Assembly (NCBI RefSeq): GCF_000153165.2
Contig: NC_014472.1
Span: forward strand, 3,406,001-3,470,000
DNA from: Maribacter sp. HTCC2170
GTDB lineage: Bacteria > Bacteroidota > Bacteroidia > Flavobacteriales > Flavobacteriaceae
DNA length: 64,000 bases
Direction: 5' to 3'
Part shown: piece after piece, positions 43,950-51,805 of the stretch
Layout of the letters: the number at the start of each line of letters is the position of its first letter
How positions within the stretch are numbered: the stretch's first letter is position 1
Translations under genes and position numbers: made by a program
Notes under the pieces: generated by a model
What the model saw: only the letters and a program-made list of their open reading frames with translations
What the model was told of the DNA's origin: nothing
Databases searched by the model: none

Positions 43950-45077
43950 TCAAAAATTAACACTGTACAATCGAATAGGATTTGCTTTTCCTCTAAGTGC
44001 CAACCTTCCTATTTGTGTAAATGAAATTGGATTTTCCTTTTGAAGCTCGTCAAACAATTCTCCTGAAACAAGGGCCTTGGCATTATACATATTGCATTCA
44101 GCCTGTATTCGGGCTGTTGTGTTTAAAACATCACCTGTGAAAATCATGTCTTTTTTAATAATTCCAATTTCTCCTGTGGTCACTTCTCCAATGTGATAGC
44201 CGGCCTTAAACTCTGGAATCACACCAAACTGGCCCAGGTAATCTTCCTTTTTAGTATCTAAAATTATCGAAATTTTTCGAAAACACTCAATACAATTATT
44301 ATTGTATACCCCAGTTTTATTGGTCCAGGTAATTACAATTTCATCTCCGACATATTGGTAAATTTCCCCAGCTGTTTCTAAAATGGCCTCGGTCATATCA
44401 GCATAATATTCCTTAAGTAATTCAAAGTACTTTTCGTGTCCAATTTTCTCGGCAATACTTGTAGAAGACTTCATATCCAAAAACATGAATATCCGAACCT
44501 CTTTTCTTGGTCTGTGATATTTCCCCAAATAAGTAGACATGATTCCATTGCCTAAATAGGCCTCAATTTCTGAGTAAAACAAGGCAATGTCCAAAATAGC
44601 TCCAGTATAAAGAATAACACTCCAGAAAGCAAACTTGCCCATAAAAGCTCGTGTGCTTGTCAAAACTTTCTCATCTAGAATATGGGTTTCATAATGTAGG
44701 GAGTTTGCAAGTATAGTAAGTACAGTCAAGAACAAAATGACCACAATGGTGTAGAATGTTCCTTTAAATGCCATTTTTTTCCATAAAGGACTTTTTGCAA
44801 ACCACTTTTTAAACCAAAGCACTTCAGCACAGCCCTGAAGTAGTCCCATTATAAAACTGCCAACAGCAATAGTAATTAGTGAATATTGAAAACTATACTT
44901 GTTTCCCGTTGATGGATACAATTTTGATTCACCTAGAAGGCCAACCTCAATAACAGCGTATAAGAATCCAAAAAAGAGCCAGATAAGGCCAAACGGAATA
45001 ATTTGTCTTAAATGCCTTTTAAATCTGGGTCGTAACATAGTTTCATAAATATAGGAAACTTGTAACCCAATTACCAT
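43950..45077 (-). CDS. Membrane class III adenylate/guanylate cyclase
   Basis: The 375-residue product has four predicted membrane helices in the N-terminal half (PFGLIWLFFGFLYAVIEVGLL, SLITIAVGSFIMGLLQG, FYTIVVILFLTVLTILA, FWSVILYTGAILDIALFY) and a class III cyclase catalytic domain from about 192. Metal-binding Asp201 (FLDMKSST) and Asp245 (YVGDEIV) are both present, and the transition-state Asn-x-x-x-Arg pair is in TGDVLNTTARIQAE, so it is probably active. ATG at 45077 opens the frame; an internal ATG at 45038 is an alternative start. Monocistronic. Whether it makes cAMP or cGMP is not certain. Confidence 0.85.
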   Translation of the reverse strand: MVIGLQVSYIYETMLRPRFKRHLRQIIPFGLIWLFFGFLYAVIEVGLLGESKLYPSTGNKYSFQYSLITIAVGSFIMGLLQGCAEVLWFKKWFAKSPLWKKMAFKGTFYTIVVILFLTVLTILANSLHYETHILDEKVLTSTRAFMGKFAFWSVILYTGAILDIALFYSEIEAYLGNGIMSTYLGKYHRPRKEVRIFMFLDMKSSTSIAEKIGHEKYFELLKEYYADMTEAILETAGEIYQYVGDEIVITWTNKTGVYNNNCIECFRKISIILDTKKEDYLGQFGVIPEFKAGYHIGEVTTGEIGIIKKDMIFTGDVLNTTARIQAECNMYNAKALVSGELFDELQKENPISFTQIGRLALRGKANPIRLYSVNF

Positions 45078-45189
45078 TATTTACAGTTGGTCCTATAAAA
45101 ATTACAATTGGGAAACAACAATTTTATCTTTTAATCTATTAAGAGCAATTTTACACCATAATTAATAGCAACATTTAAAAAATACAACC

Positions 45190-45442
45190 ATGAAAGCATC
45201 AATTAACAGAACAATTACAGAATCAAAAACTGGACAGTACTTTTCTTCTTTTAGGGGAAGTAAAAGAATACAATGGGCCCAATACAGAAACTTTAATAGA
45301 TAAGGCCAATCCACAATCAGAAAACAAAATCATGAAAACATTCATCAATCAATCACCAAGGGCATCTAAAAAAATTGAAATATTCGTATCATTTAAGGAA
45401 TATGGGACAATTCGATGGTCATCTCCAACTGACCGCTTTTAG
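45190..45442 (+). pseudogene. Two small ORFs, possibly a frameshifted small gene
   Basis: The first ORF (45190-45303) encodes 37 residues beginning MKASINRTITESK; the second (45332-45442) encodes 36 residues beginning MKTFINQSPRASK. The second frame is open without stops from 45194 to 45442, across the first ORF's end, and reads plausibly protein-like around GEVKEYNGPNTETL. A one-base shift near 45250 would join the two into a single chain of about 84 residues. Whether this is a small gene, two tiny genes or a decayed remnant cannot be decided. It is directly followed by a strong terminator, which favours a transcribed unit. Confidence 0.35.
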
Positions 45443-45464
45443 GGAAATAGAACATCAACCGAAT

Positions 45465-45511
45465 AAAAAAAGGGGATATATTTTAATAAAATATATCCCC
45501 TTTTTTTATAA
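45465..45511 (+). terminator. Strong bidirectional-looking terminator hairpin
   Basis: A perfect 20-base stem whose core is GGGGATATATTTT paired with AAAATATATCCCC and whose outer part is an A-run against a T-run, with a three-base loop (AAT). It ends the small transcription unit upstream and insulates the truncated copy and the AraC-type gene downstream. Confidence 0.85.
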
Positions 45512-45525
45512 GTATATTTGATTTG

Positions 45526-45639
45526 ATGGAGCCAATAATTAAAATTGACTTAATAGCCATAGTAATACTCTTAGGGATTTTTCTAGGAGTCTTTATATCG
45601 TACTTTATTATCAAAAAATCCTTGCTCAAGATTACTTAA
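45526..45639 (+). pseudogene. Truncated copy of the N-terminus of the adjacent AraC-type regulator
   Basis: The 37-residue ORF beginning MEPIIKIDLIAIVILLG aligns without gaps to the first 34 residues or so of the regulator that starts at 45700. In the 28-residue core (IKIDLIAIVILLG...SYFIIKKS against VNIDFIAIVILLG...SYFLIKKS) 20 positions are identical. The copy breaks off after KKS and ends with a stop eight codons later at the latest. A TATATTTG -7 box at 45513-45520 is five bases before its ATG, so it could still be transcribed and make a single-helix membrane peptide. It is most simply a remnant of a tandem duplication. Confidence 0.7.
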
Positions 45640-45685
45640 CCCCTTTGTTATGCATTAAGTTTTCCTTCTCAATAAGCTAAAAAAA

Positions 45686-45697
45686 CCTAAATTTAGG
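45686..45697 (+). promoter_or_regulatory. 12-bp palindrome adjoining the AraC-type gene start
   Basis: CCTAAATTTAGG is a perfect inverted repeat ending two bases before the ATG. It could be an operator covering the translation start or simply an AT-rich coincidence. Confidence 0.3.
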
Positions 45698-45699
45698 CT

Positions 45700-46857
45700 A
45701 TGCAAGATATACCCGTGAACATTGATTTTATTGCCATAGTCATACTATTAGGTTCATTTTTAAGTATTTTCACTTCGTACTTTCTTATTAAAAAATCGTG
45801 GAGTGCGAACTTACCAAACCTCTTCATGGGCCTTTTTCTATTGGCAATTGGACTAAGCATGATGGAGGGGTGGTTGAATTATACAAACATTGTATTCAAG
45901 GTGTTATGGTTGACCAATTTTTCAGAACCGACTAATTTTATAATTGCTCCCTTAATTTTTTTGTTTGTCGCATCCCAATTTAAGGATTTCAATAAAAGGA
46001 ACTATTGGTTGCATTTTATTCCATTTGTCCTTTGGTTGGGCTATTGTTTCTTCTTTTTCATTCAATCGAACGAGATGAAATATAGTTCCACTATTGAAGT
46101 AATGCAACTGGATTACCCAAGGGTCAAAGGCACGGGCAAAATTTTCGATGACCCTTTGAACATTAGGCCTTTTATAAATATAGCAACAGGAATATCATTT
46201 GTGATTTATAATATGCTGATTTTAAGATTGATTTTTATAAAGTCAAAATCCTTAGGGCAGACCATCTTCAACACTTCGAATCAGACATTGAAAACAATAC
46301 GAAACTCGCTCTACCATTTCGTCATTATAATCATCATTTTTATAGTGGTGAAATTGGTTTTTAAAAATGATGTTGGCGACTATTTCATCTATTTGTATGT
46401 GACATTTATGGTTTTCTTGACGGTTGCCCAAATCATGAATAAATCTGATTATTTCAACGAAGTATCCACCTTTCTAGAAGTACCAAGTTTAAAATACAAA
46501 AAGTCATCGCTCGATGATGAAGAAAAAAATGTTATTCTCAACAACATTGTTTCTAAAATGGAAAATGATAGATTTTTTCTAAAGAGCACAGCTTCTTTAT
46601 CCGGTTTGGCTAAGTCAATTAATGAATCCCCGCATCATGTTTCTCAAGTTATTAATGAAAACCTTGGGCAATCTTTTTTTGAACTTATGGCCACCTACCG
46701 GGTTCGAGAAGCGCAAGCAATTTTAAATACTGAATTGGGTAAAAAAATAACCATCGAAGAAGTCGCAGAACGAGTGGGTTATAACTCAAAATCGGCATTT
46801 AATACCGCATTTAAGAAAATTACCTCTCAGACACCCTCTATGTTTAGAAATTCGTAA
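45700..46857 (+). CDS. Membrane-anchored AraC-family transcriptional regulator
   Basis: The 385-residue regulator has about seven membrane helices in residues 1-245 (the first, IAIVILLGSFLSIFTSYFLI, is the part duplicated just upstream). The C-terminal AraC DNA-binding domain spans about 285-385: two helix-turn-helix units, SLSGLAKSINESPHHVSQVINE and ITIEEVAERVGYNSKSAFNTAFKKITSQTPSMFR, the latter with the family signature. Such regulators couple a membrane signal to transcription. A 12-base palindrome CCTAAATTTAGG ends two bases before the ATG and may be an operator. The acyltransferase gene follows after 123 bases and is a likely target. Confidence 0.9.
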   Translation: MQDIPVNIDFIAIVILLGSFLSIFTSYFLIKKSWSANLPNLFMGLFLLAIGLSMMEGWLNYTNIVFKVLWLTNFSEPTNFIIAPLIFLFVASQFKDFNKRNYWLHFIPFVLWLGYCFFFFIQSNEMKYSSTIEVMQLDYPRVKGTGKIFDDPLNIRPFINIATGISFVIYNMLILRLIFIKSKSLGQTIFNTSNQTLKTIRNSLYHFVIIIIIFIVVKLVFKNDVGDYFIYLYVTFMVFLTVAQIMNKSDYFNEVSTFLEVPSLKYKKSSLDDEEKNVILNNIVSKMENDRFFLKSTASLSGLAKSINESPHHVSQVINENLGQSFFELMATYRVREAQAILNTELGKKITIEEVAERVGYNSKSAFNTAFKKITSQTPSMFRNS

Positions 46858-46980
46858 ACGCCTGATAATCAAATACATTTTGCACGTGCCGATAAGGACG
46901 AACACCGTACTTATAGGGAGATTCTTTGTGCGGTGCTCTGTGTACATAGCTTTGTTTCATAATCAAAAAACAAAATTTTT

Positions 46981-48171
46981 ATGGACACACAAATCAAATC
47001 AAAAAACGAACGAAAATATTTCATAGATTGGTTGCGAATTGGCCTTATTATCAGCGTCTTCTTTTTCCATGTCGGAATGATTTTTAGACCTGAACAGTGG
47101 CATGTAAACAGCGCGGAATCGTTTCCTTTTTTAGACCCTATCATGTGGTGGCTGCATTTATGGAGAATGCCCTTATTATTTTTAGTTTCAGGAGTCGGCA
47201 CCTATTATGCAATTGGCCATAGAACCAGCTGGCAATATTTGAAAGAGCGTTTTACTAGGCTGTACATTCCATTTACTATTGGTTTTTTCACACTAGTACC
47301 CTTAATGATCTATGTAGAACGAATTGACTTATACCGTTCATTCTTGGATTATATTCCACACATGTTTGATGGTGGCCCCTATCCCGCAGGTAACATCTCA
47401 TGGCACCACCTATGGTTTATTCTGTATTTGTTTATCATATCGCTCTTGATTACCCCATTTTTAAATTATACTAAAAGTGGACATTACAATATGGTAAGAG
47501 GCAAGTTAATAAACATTGCCTCAAAAAAAATGGGACTCAATTGGTTGCTACCTATCATCATTCTATCTCAGTTAATTTTAAGACAGTATTTCCCAAATAG
47601 CACACATGCCTTATATAATGATTGGGCCTACTTCACATACTATTTGTTATTCTTTTTAAGCGGGTTTATATTATTTACTAGTGATAAAGTAATCAACTCG
47701 TTAGCCAATAACAGAAGGTTGTATTTGTACCAAACCATCGTATTTACAGTAATTCTATTTTCGTTGCCTTCAATTTTTGGAGAGCCTTCAATGGTTCAGG
47801 ATTATTCTCGGGGAATTACCGAAATGGTTATTTCATTGTCCTGCGGATTGACTGCTATAGGCTATTTCAAGAACTATTTCAATAAAGACCATAGCTCTAG
47901 AAAAGTGTTGAATGAAGCCATTTACCCTTTCTACCTATTACATCAACCCGCTTTGATTTTTGTAGGCTATGTGGTATTGCAATGGGATATACCTTATGGA
48001 TTGCAAGCACTATTAATAACCCTACTGTCATTGGTTTCTAGTATAGGGTTCTATTGGTTTATTATTAGAAAGTTCAATGTCTTAAGGGTTGCCTTTGGCA
48101 TGAAGGTAAAACCAAAAAAAGAAAGTTCGATAGCTACCGAATTGAGCAAAGCACCAGTATTTGACAAATAA
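46981..48171 (+). CDS. Acyltransferase-3 family membrane protein (OpgC-like)
   Basis: The 396-residue product has about ten membrane helices and the acyltransferase-3 signature near the N-terminus: YFIDWLRIGLIISVFFFHVGMIF, with the conserved Arg and His, and later RMPLLFLVSGVGTYYAIGHRTSWQYLKERFTRLYIPF. It resembles the glucan-modifying OpgC-type proteins that transfer acyl groups to extracytoplasmic glycans. The acceptor is unknown. It lies 123 bases after the AraC-type gene; the gap contains only a weak CACCG/CGGTG inverted repeat. The DUF6090 gene follows after 26 bases, likely in one operon. Confidence 0.88.
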   Translation: MDTQIKSKNERKYFIDWLRIGLIISVFFFHVGMIFRPEQWHVNSAESFPFLDPIMWWLHLWRMPLLFLVSGVGTYYAIGHRTSWQYLKERFTRLYIPFTIGFFTLVPLMIYVERIDLYRSFLDYIPHMFDGGPYPAGNISWHHLWFILYLFIISLLITPFLNYTKSGHYNMVRGKLINIASKKMGLNWLLPIIILSQLILRQYFPNSTHALYNDWAYFTYYLLFFLSGFILFTSDKVINSLANNRRLYLYQTIVFTVILFSLPSIFGEPSMVQDYSRGITEMVISLSCGLTAIGYFKNYFNKDHSSRKVLNEAIYPFYLLHQPALIFVGYVVLQWDIPYGLQALLITLLSLVSSIGFYWFIIRKFNVLRVAFGMKVKPKKESSIATELSKAPVFDK

Positions 48172-48197
48172 TTTAGTTCAACCAAAAAAAACACAAG

Positions 48198-48902
48198 ATG
48201 AAACTATTTAGAAAAATACGGCAGACGCTCATCAAAGAAGGAAACTTAAAACGGTACCTACTTTATGCCTTAGGTGAAATTCTATTGGTCATGATTGGGA
48301 TAAGCCTGGCATTTCAAGTGAATAACTGGAACGACAATCGAATAAAAGGAAATGCTGAGATAAGTTACTATGAAAATATTCGGGATCAAATAACGGATGA
48401 TGGAAGATTAATCCACACGCAAATAGATTTCAATAATAAGTATACGACGCAATTTAAATATGCCTACGAGATCCTGGAATCTGATGATCGAAGCCGAATA
48501 GATACCTTAGGACTTATCGTTCGCAACCTTCTGGAGTATTCTGATTTTGACCGTCAGGGTAATATATATGAAACCATGGTAAACAGTGGGGAAGTCAAAC
48601 TTTTGCGCAATCATGATATCATAAATGGTATTCGGCTTTTGGAAGAAAAATACCTCTATTTGAACAGAATGGAAAACATTCATTACGATGCAATGATTTC
48701 ACATGTAATCACTGCTGTAAACCCGGTTCTAAAGTTTTCAGATGGAAAGATCCAAAAACCGGATTTAGTATACACCTATGAGTTTCAAAACTTGGTTCTA
48801 TCGCTGCTAAAAGTCATGGAAGAAAAGGACAAAGTGTATCATGAGGCCTTACATGAGATTGAAGTAATCACTGGTTTAATAGATAAAGAGCTTCATAATT
48901 AA
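48198..48902 (+). CDS. DUF6090-family membrane-anchored protein
   Basis: This 234-residue protein has the DUF6090 hallmark: a basic start (MKLFRKIRQTLIKEGNLKRY), a single membrane helix (LYALGEILLVMIGISLAFQV) immediately followed by NNWND, then an all-helical extracytoplasmic domain (EISYYENIRDQITDDGRL, IVRNLLEYSDFDRQGNIYETMVNSGEVKLL). Family members are restricted mainly to Bacteroidota and have no known function. It follows the acyltransferase by 26 bases and may act in the same envelope process. Confidence 0.85.
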   Translation: MKLFRKIRQTLIKEGNLKRYLLYALGEILLVMIGISLAFQVNNWNDNRIKGNAEISYYENIRDQITDDGRLIHTQIDFNNKYTTQFKYAYEILESDDRSRIDTLGLIVRNLLEYSDFDRQGNIYETMVNSGEVKLLRNHDIINGIRLLEEKYLYLNRMENIHYDAMISHVITAVNPVLKFSDGKIQKPDLVYTYEFQNLVLSLLKVMEEKDKVYHEALHEIEVITGLIDKELHN

Positions 48903-49242
48903 GACTTCAAAAACGGCCAAGTGCCTATAATCTCGCACTTGTCACTATTTATAAAACGAAAATTTTAATGAGTTGATTTTCAGAGATATAAATGTATCAC
49001 CTTACAAGCCGGTACGTCATACTTGAAAGCTAGGTCTTAGGCTTCTCAACTGCACTTCATCTTTGTCAAAGCTTTAAGAGTTTATTCATTAATTAAAAAC
49101 AATCAAAAAAGAACTGAGAAATCTAAATGTGTTCTGAATTGTAATTCCGAAGGCTACAACAAATTCCTGAGAATACTTTTGCTCTGTAAATATTTTACTG
49201 CAGAATAATCATTCACATATAAACATTTAAAAACAATCAAAA
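48903..49242. other. Intergenic region of 340 bases
   Basis: No gene is recognised. A weak inverted repeat (CAAGTGC / GCACTTG, 48918-48941) without a T-run lies just after the DUF6090 stop. An exact -7 box TACTTTTG is at 49174-49181. The sequence TTAAAAACAATCAAAAA occurs at 49093-49109 and again directly before the next gene at 49227-49243, as if a leader had been duplicated. Confidence 0.5.
49174..49181 (+). promoter_or_regulatory. -7 box upstream of the hydrolase lipoprotein gene
   Basis: TACTTTTG fits the TAnnTTTG consensus and is 61 bases upstream of the ATG at 49243. A matching -33 TTG is not seen at the usual distance. Confidence 0.4.
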
Positions 49243-50034
49243 ATGAAAACATCAAAACGAGTATCAATTTTTCTAGCTCTAGCTAGCCTTATTGCAATTT
49301 CATGCAACAAGGACGATGACCAAATTTTAACGCCAACAAATTTGGTAGATGTAGGTAACTACAAATTATTTACAGAAACCGCAGGCGATGGTGCACATAC
49401 ACTTGTGTTCGAATCAGGACTTGGAGACAATTACGAAAGTTGGTTCAAGCTATTGGGACTTGCAGAGACCAACCAGGTAATAGCCTATAATAGGGCAGGC
49501 TATGAACCTTCAGAAGTTGCAACTAATGAAAGAAGTATTGTGCAATTGGCAGAAGACCTTCATCAAGTTATCCTAAGTAAATCAAAAAACAATAAAGTCA
49601 TTCTTGTGGGTCACTCCTTAGGAGGTGCGGTTGTCAGATATTATGCTGTTCAGCACCCAGAAATGGTAGAAGGAATTGTGTTTGTTGATCCTAGTCATGA
49701 AGATTTCGAGGTAATGACACAGGCCCAAGAAGATGAAATGGTCCAATTTTTTACAGGAGAAGGCCTTTTGCAGATAGCAAATGAAGCTGAACAATTTATC
49801 GAAAATTTTGAAACTCTCAGGGCATTAGCCACATTGCCAGATGTACCTACTGTGGTACTTACAAGTATACGTGACCGTGAAGGAGAAAATGAAGAACGCT
49901 GGATAAATGTGCATGCCACGCTTGGAGATAACGTAACTGATTTCACTCATATTACCACAGAGAATAGTGGTCACTACATTCAAGTTGATGAGCCCCAATT
50001 AGTGTTAGAGGCAATAGGCTTTTTAGTAGACTAA
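49243..50034 (+). CDS. Alpha/beta hydrolase lipoprotein
   Basis: The 263-residue lipoprotein carries the lipobox cysteine at 21 (IAISCNKDDD), followed by an acidic spacer. The fold is alpha/beta hydrolase: FESGLGDNYESW forms the oxyanion region, Ser125 is in GHSLGGAV, an acidic residue is in FVDPSHED, and the His is in TENSGHYIQ near residue 249. It probably faces the periplasm or the cell surface and hydrolyses an ester. It starts a plus-strand gene run: M23 lipoprotein after 42 bases, then a small protein and a DinB-family protein. Confidence 0.85.
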   Translation: MKTSKRVSIFLALASLIAISCNKDDDQILTPTNLVDVGNYKLFTETAGDGAHTLVFESGLGDNYESWFKLLGLAETNQVIAYNRAGYEPSEVATNERSIVQLAEDLHQVILSKSKNNKVILVGHSLGGAVVRYYAVQHPEMVEGIVFVDPSHEDFEVMTQAQEDEMVQFFTGEGLLQIANEAEQFIENFETLRALATLPDVPTVVLTSIRDREGENEERWINVHATLGDNVTDFTHITTENSGHYIQVDEPQLVLEAIGFLVD

Positions 50035-50076
50035 ATACTCAAAACATAAATATCAATCAAATCAAAAAAAAGACCA

Positions 50077-50763
50077 ATGAAAAATTTATTAAAAAGCACA
50101 ATCATTGTTGTCCTTCTATTTACAGTTTTAAACTGTGAAAAGGACAAGTTGCCAGATGCTGCGTATAGTGCCTATTTAAACTATGAAACAAAAACGGAAC
50201 TAGAACTTCCATTCAATGACGAGTGGTGGATTTTTTGGGGAGGACGAGGTGTTGCTGAAAATTATCATGCGGCATACAAAGAACAAAGGTTTGCCTTAGA
50301 TATTGTGCGAAAAGTCAATGGAAGCACACATTCTGGAAATGGTTCTAAGAATGAAGATTATTACTGTTTTGGAAAATCTTTGAATGCTCCTGGAAGCGGA
50401 AAAATTGTTGATATTGTAAATACGATAGCTGACAATATTCCAGGTCAGTTTAACCGAGACATTCCAACAGGTAACCGCGTTATTATCGATCACGAAAATG
50501 GTGAATTTTCAATCTTGGCCCATTTCAAACAAGGATCAATACTAGTATCGGTTGGGGACACAGTTATAAAAGGACAGGAACTAGGAAAAGCTGGGAACAG
50601 TGGCAACTCAAGCGAACCACATCTGCATTATCACCTGCAAACGACGGCTAATCCATTTGAAGGTTATGGTTTGCCAGCCCAATTTCAAAATTATTATGCC
50701 AATAACACTTTAATCGAAAAGGGAGAACCAGTACAGAACGAATTTGTCATAAATGATAATTAG
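50077..50763 (+). CDS. M23-family (LytM-like) peptidase lipoprotein
   Basis: The 228-residue lipoprotein has its lipobox cysteine at 20 (TVLNCEKDK). The LytM-type core includes QRFALDIV, NRVIIDHENGEFSILAHFKQGSI, VKGQELGKAGNSGNS-like turns, and the zinc-binding EPHLHYHL. The His of the usual HxGxD motif is replaced by Arg (RFALD), although an upstream NYHAAY histidine may provide the ligand as in some subfamilies. It is probably a peptidoglycan or peptide-cleaving enzyme on the periplasmic side, or an inactive relative. It follows the hydrolase lipoprotein after 42 bases. Confidence 0.82.
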   Translation: MKNLLKSTIIVVLLFTVLNCEKDKLPDAAYSAYLNYETKTELELPFNDEWWIFWGGRGVAENYHAAYKEQRFALDIVRKVNGSTHSGNGSKNEDYYCFGKSLNAPGSGKIVDIVNTIADNIPGQFNRDIPTGNRVIIDHENGEFSILAHFKQGSILVSVGDTVIKGQELGKAGNSGNSSEPHLHYHLQTTANPFEGYGLPAQFQNYYANNTLIEKGEPVQNEFVINDN

Positions 50764-50775
50764 TAATAACAAACT

Positions 50776-50964
50776 ATGAATAAACTAAATACAACAGAAC
50801 GAGAAATTATTGGTCAATTCATCCATCTCAAATATCTAAAGTTTGAAATAAATAATGGTTCCTATACGGTAAGTCTTAATGATTTATCTGGATATGACAT
50901 CGTTAGAGGATATGGTAATACTATTATTGAAGCTATCAACGATATGCATCGTGGTCTAATTTAA
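50776..50964 (+). CDS. Small uncharacterised protein (62 residues)
   Basis: The small protein contains no signal peptide and no known motif. It starts 12 bases after the M23 gene and ends 10 bases before the DinB-like gene, so it is most likely a real member of the same operon. The sequence is hydrophilic with several aromatic residues (GSYTVSLNDLSGYDIVRGYGN) and ends in a helix (TIIEAINDMHRGL). Function unknown. Confidence 0.55.
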   Translation: MNKLNTTEREIIGQFIHLKYLKFEINNGSYTVSLNDLSGYDIVRGYGNTIIEAINDMHRGLI

Positions 50965-50974
50965 TATCAAACAA

Positions 50975-51532
50975 ATGATAATTATAACAACAACATTGAT
51001 AACGGAGTTACTAGAAAGAACAAGAAGTAACACCCATAAAGTTGAAGGGTTTAAAAAACTTTCTGAAAAAGAATTAAATTATAAAGAAAGCAACGACGAA
51101 TGGAGCGCTTTAGAATGTATTGAACATTTGAATATCTATGGAGATTTTTATAACGCAGCCATCAGAGAAAGTATTGAAAAAGCATCTACGGCATCAAGCA
51201 AAATATTCAAAAGCGGTGTGATTGGAAACTACTTTGTCAACCTTATAGCTCCTAAAGAGAAATTGAATAAAATGAAGACCTTAAAGGAAAATAATCCGTT
51301 AGGTAGTCATTTGAATAAAAATGTTCTAGACCGGTTCATAAAACAACAAAACGAATGTCTTCATTTAATTGAAGAATCAAAAAATGTAAACCTTTCTAAA
51401 ACGAAGACAGCAATTAGTTTTTCTAAACTTTTAAAACTCAGATTAGGAGATACGTTTAGATTTATTACCGCTCATAACGAAAGACATTTGTTACAAGCAG
51501 AAAATATGTTTAAAAAAGCTCGTGTGTTATAA
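50975..51532 (+). CDS. DinB-like metal-binding protein
   Basis: The 185-residue protein has the DinB/YfiT four-helix-bundle pattern: TTTLITELLERTRSNTHKV, WSALECIEHLNIYGDFYN with the first His ligand, and FITAHNERHLLQAENM with the H-x-x-x-H ligand pair. These three histidines bind a divalent metal. Members include mycothiol- and bacillithiol-dependent transferases; the role here is unknown. It begins 10 bases after the small protein, and no terminator is evident behind it. Confidence 0.85.
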   Translation: MIIITTTLITELLERTRSNTHKVEGFKKLSEKELNYKESNDEWSALECIEHLNIYGDFYNAAIRESIEKASTASSKIFKSGVIGNYFVNLIAPKEKLNKMKTLKENNPLGSHLNKNVLDRFIKQQNECLHLIEESKNVNLSKTKTAISFSKLLKLRLGDTFRFITAHNERHLLQAENMFKKARVL

Positions 51533-51805
51533 AATGAACTCAAAAACTGTTATTAAAAATAATCCCCTATGAAATAACTTGGGGAGGAAGACTTACAACT
51601 GACTCTGAGATGTATGTTTTTGAAATCATATCGCTACTGATCAATCTGATTTTAGGTTTGACTTTATTAAAAAGTTTCTCAACATCGTTGTTTTTTATCG
51701 TCCTTATCATTCTCTTGATTTTATTGGGCGTTCGTATGTTGCGAACTAATAGGGAATAGTTTATTTTTATTGGTGATACCAAAACCACCAAATAAAAACC
51801 AATAT

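Larger units (their letters stand above)
45078..45699. other. Gene-poor intergenic stretch with small ORFs, a terminator and a truncated gene copy
   Basis: 622 bases separate the cyclase start from the AraC-type regulator. They contain two short overlapping-frame ORFs at 45190-45442, a perfect 20-bp terminator hairpin at 45465-45507, and a 37-codon copy of the next gene's beginning at 45526-45639. The stretch looks like a site of past rearrangement. No transposase or integrase fragment is recognised. Confidence 0.6.

Noticed and set aside
45101-45112. ATTACAATTGGG near the cyclase start as a third copy of the 31-bp operator
   Set aside because: Only the ACAATTGGG part matches, the CCATCCAC half is missing, and no -7 box stands at the 31-base distance in the required orientation.
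46911-47201. 96-codon minus-strand ORF over the start of the acyltransferase gene
   Set aside because: No start context, no recognisable motif, and it runs antisense into the conserved acyltransferase N-terminus.
48918-48941. Inverted repeat CAAGTGC / GCACTTG after the DUF6090 gene as a terminator
   Set aside because: Only seven base pairs with a ten-base loop and no following T-run, so termination is doubtful.
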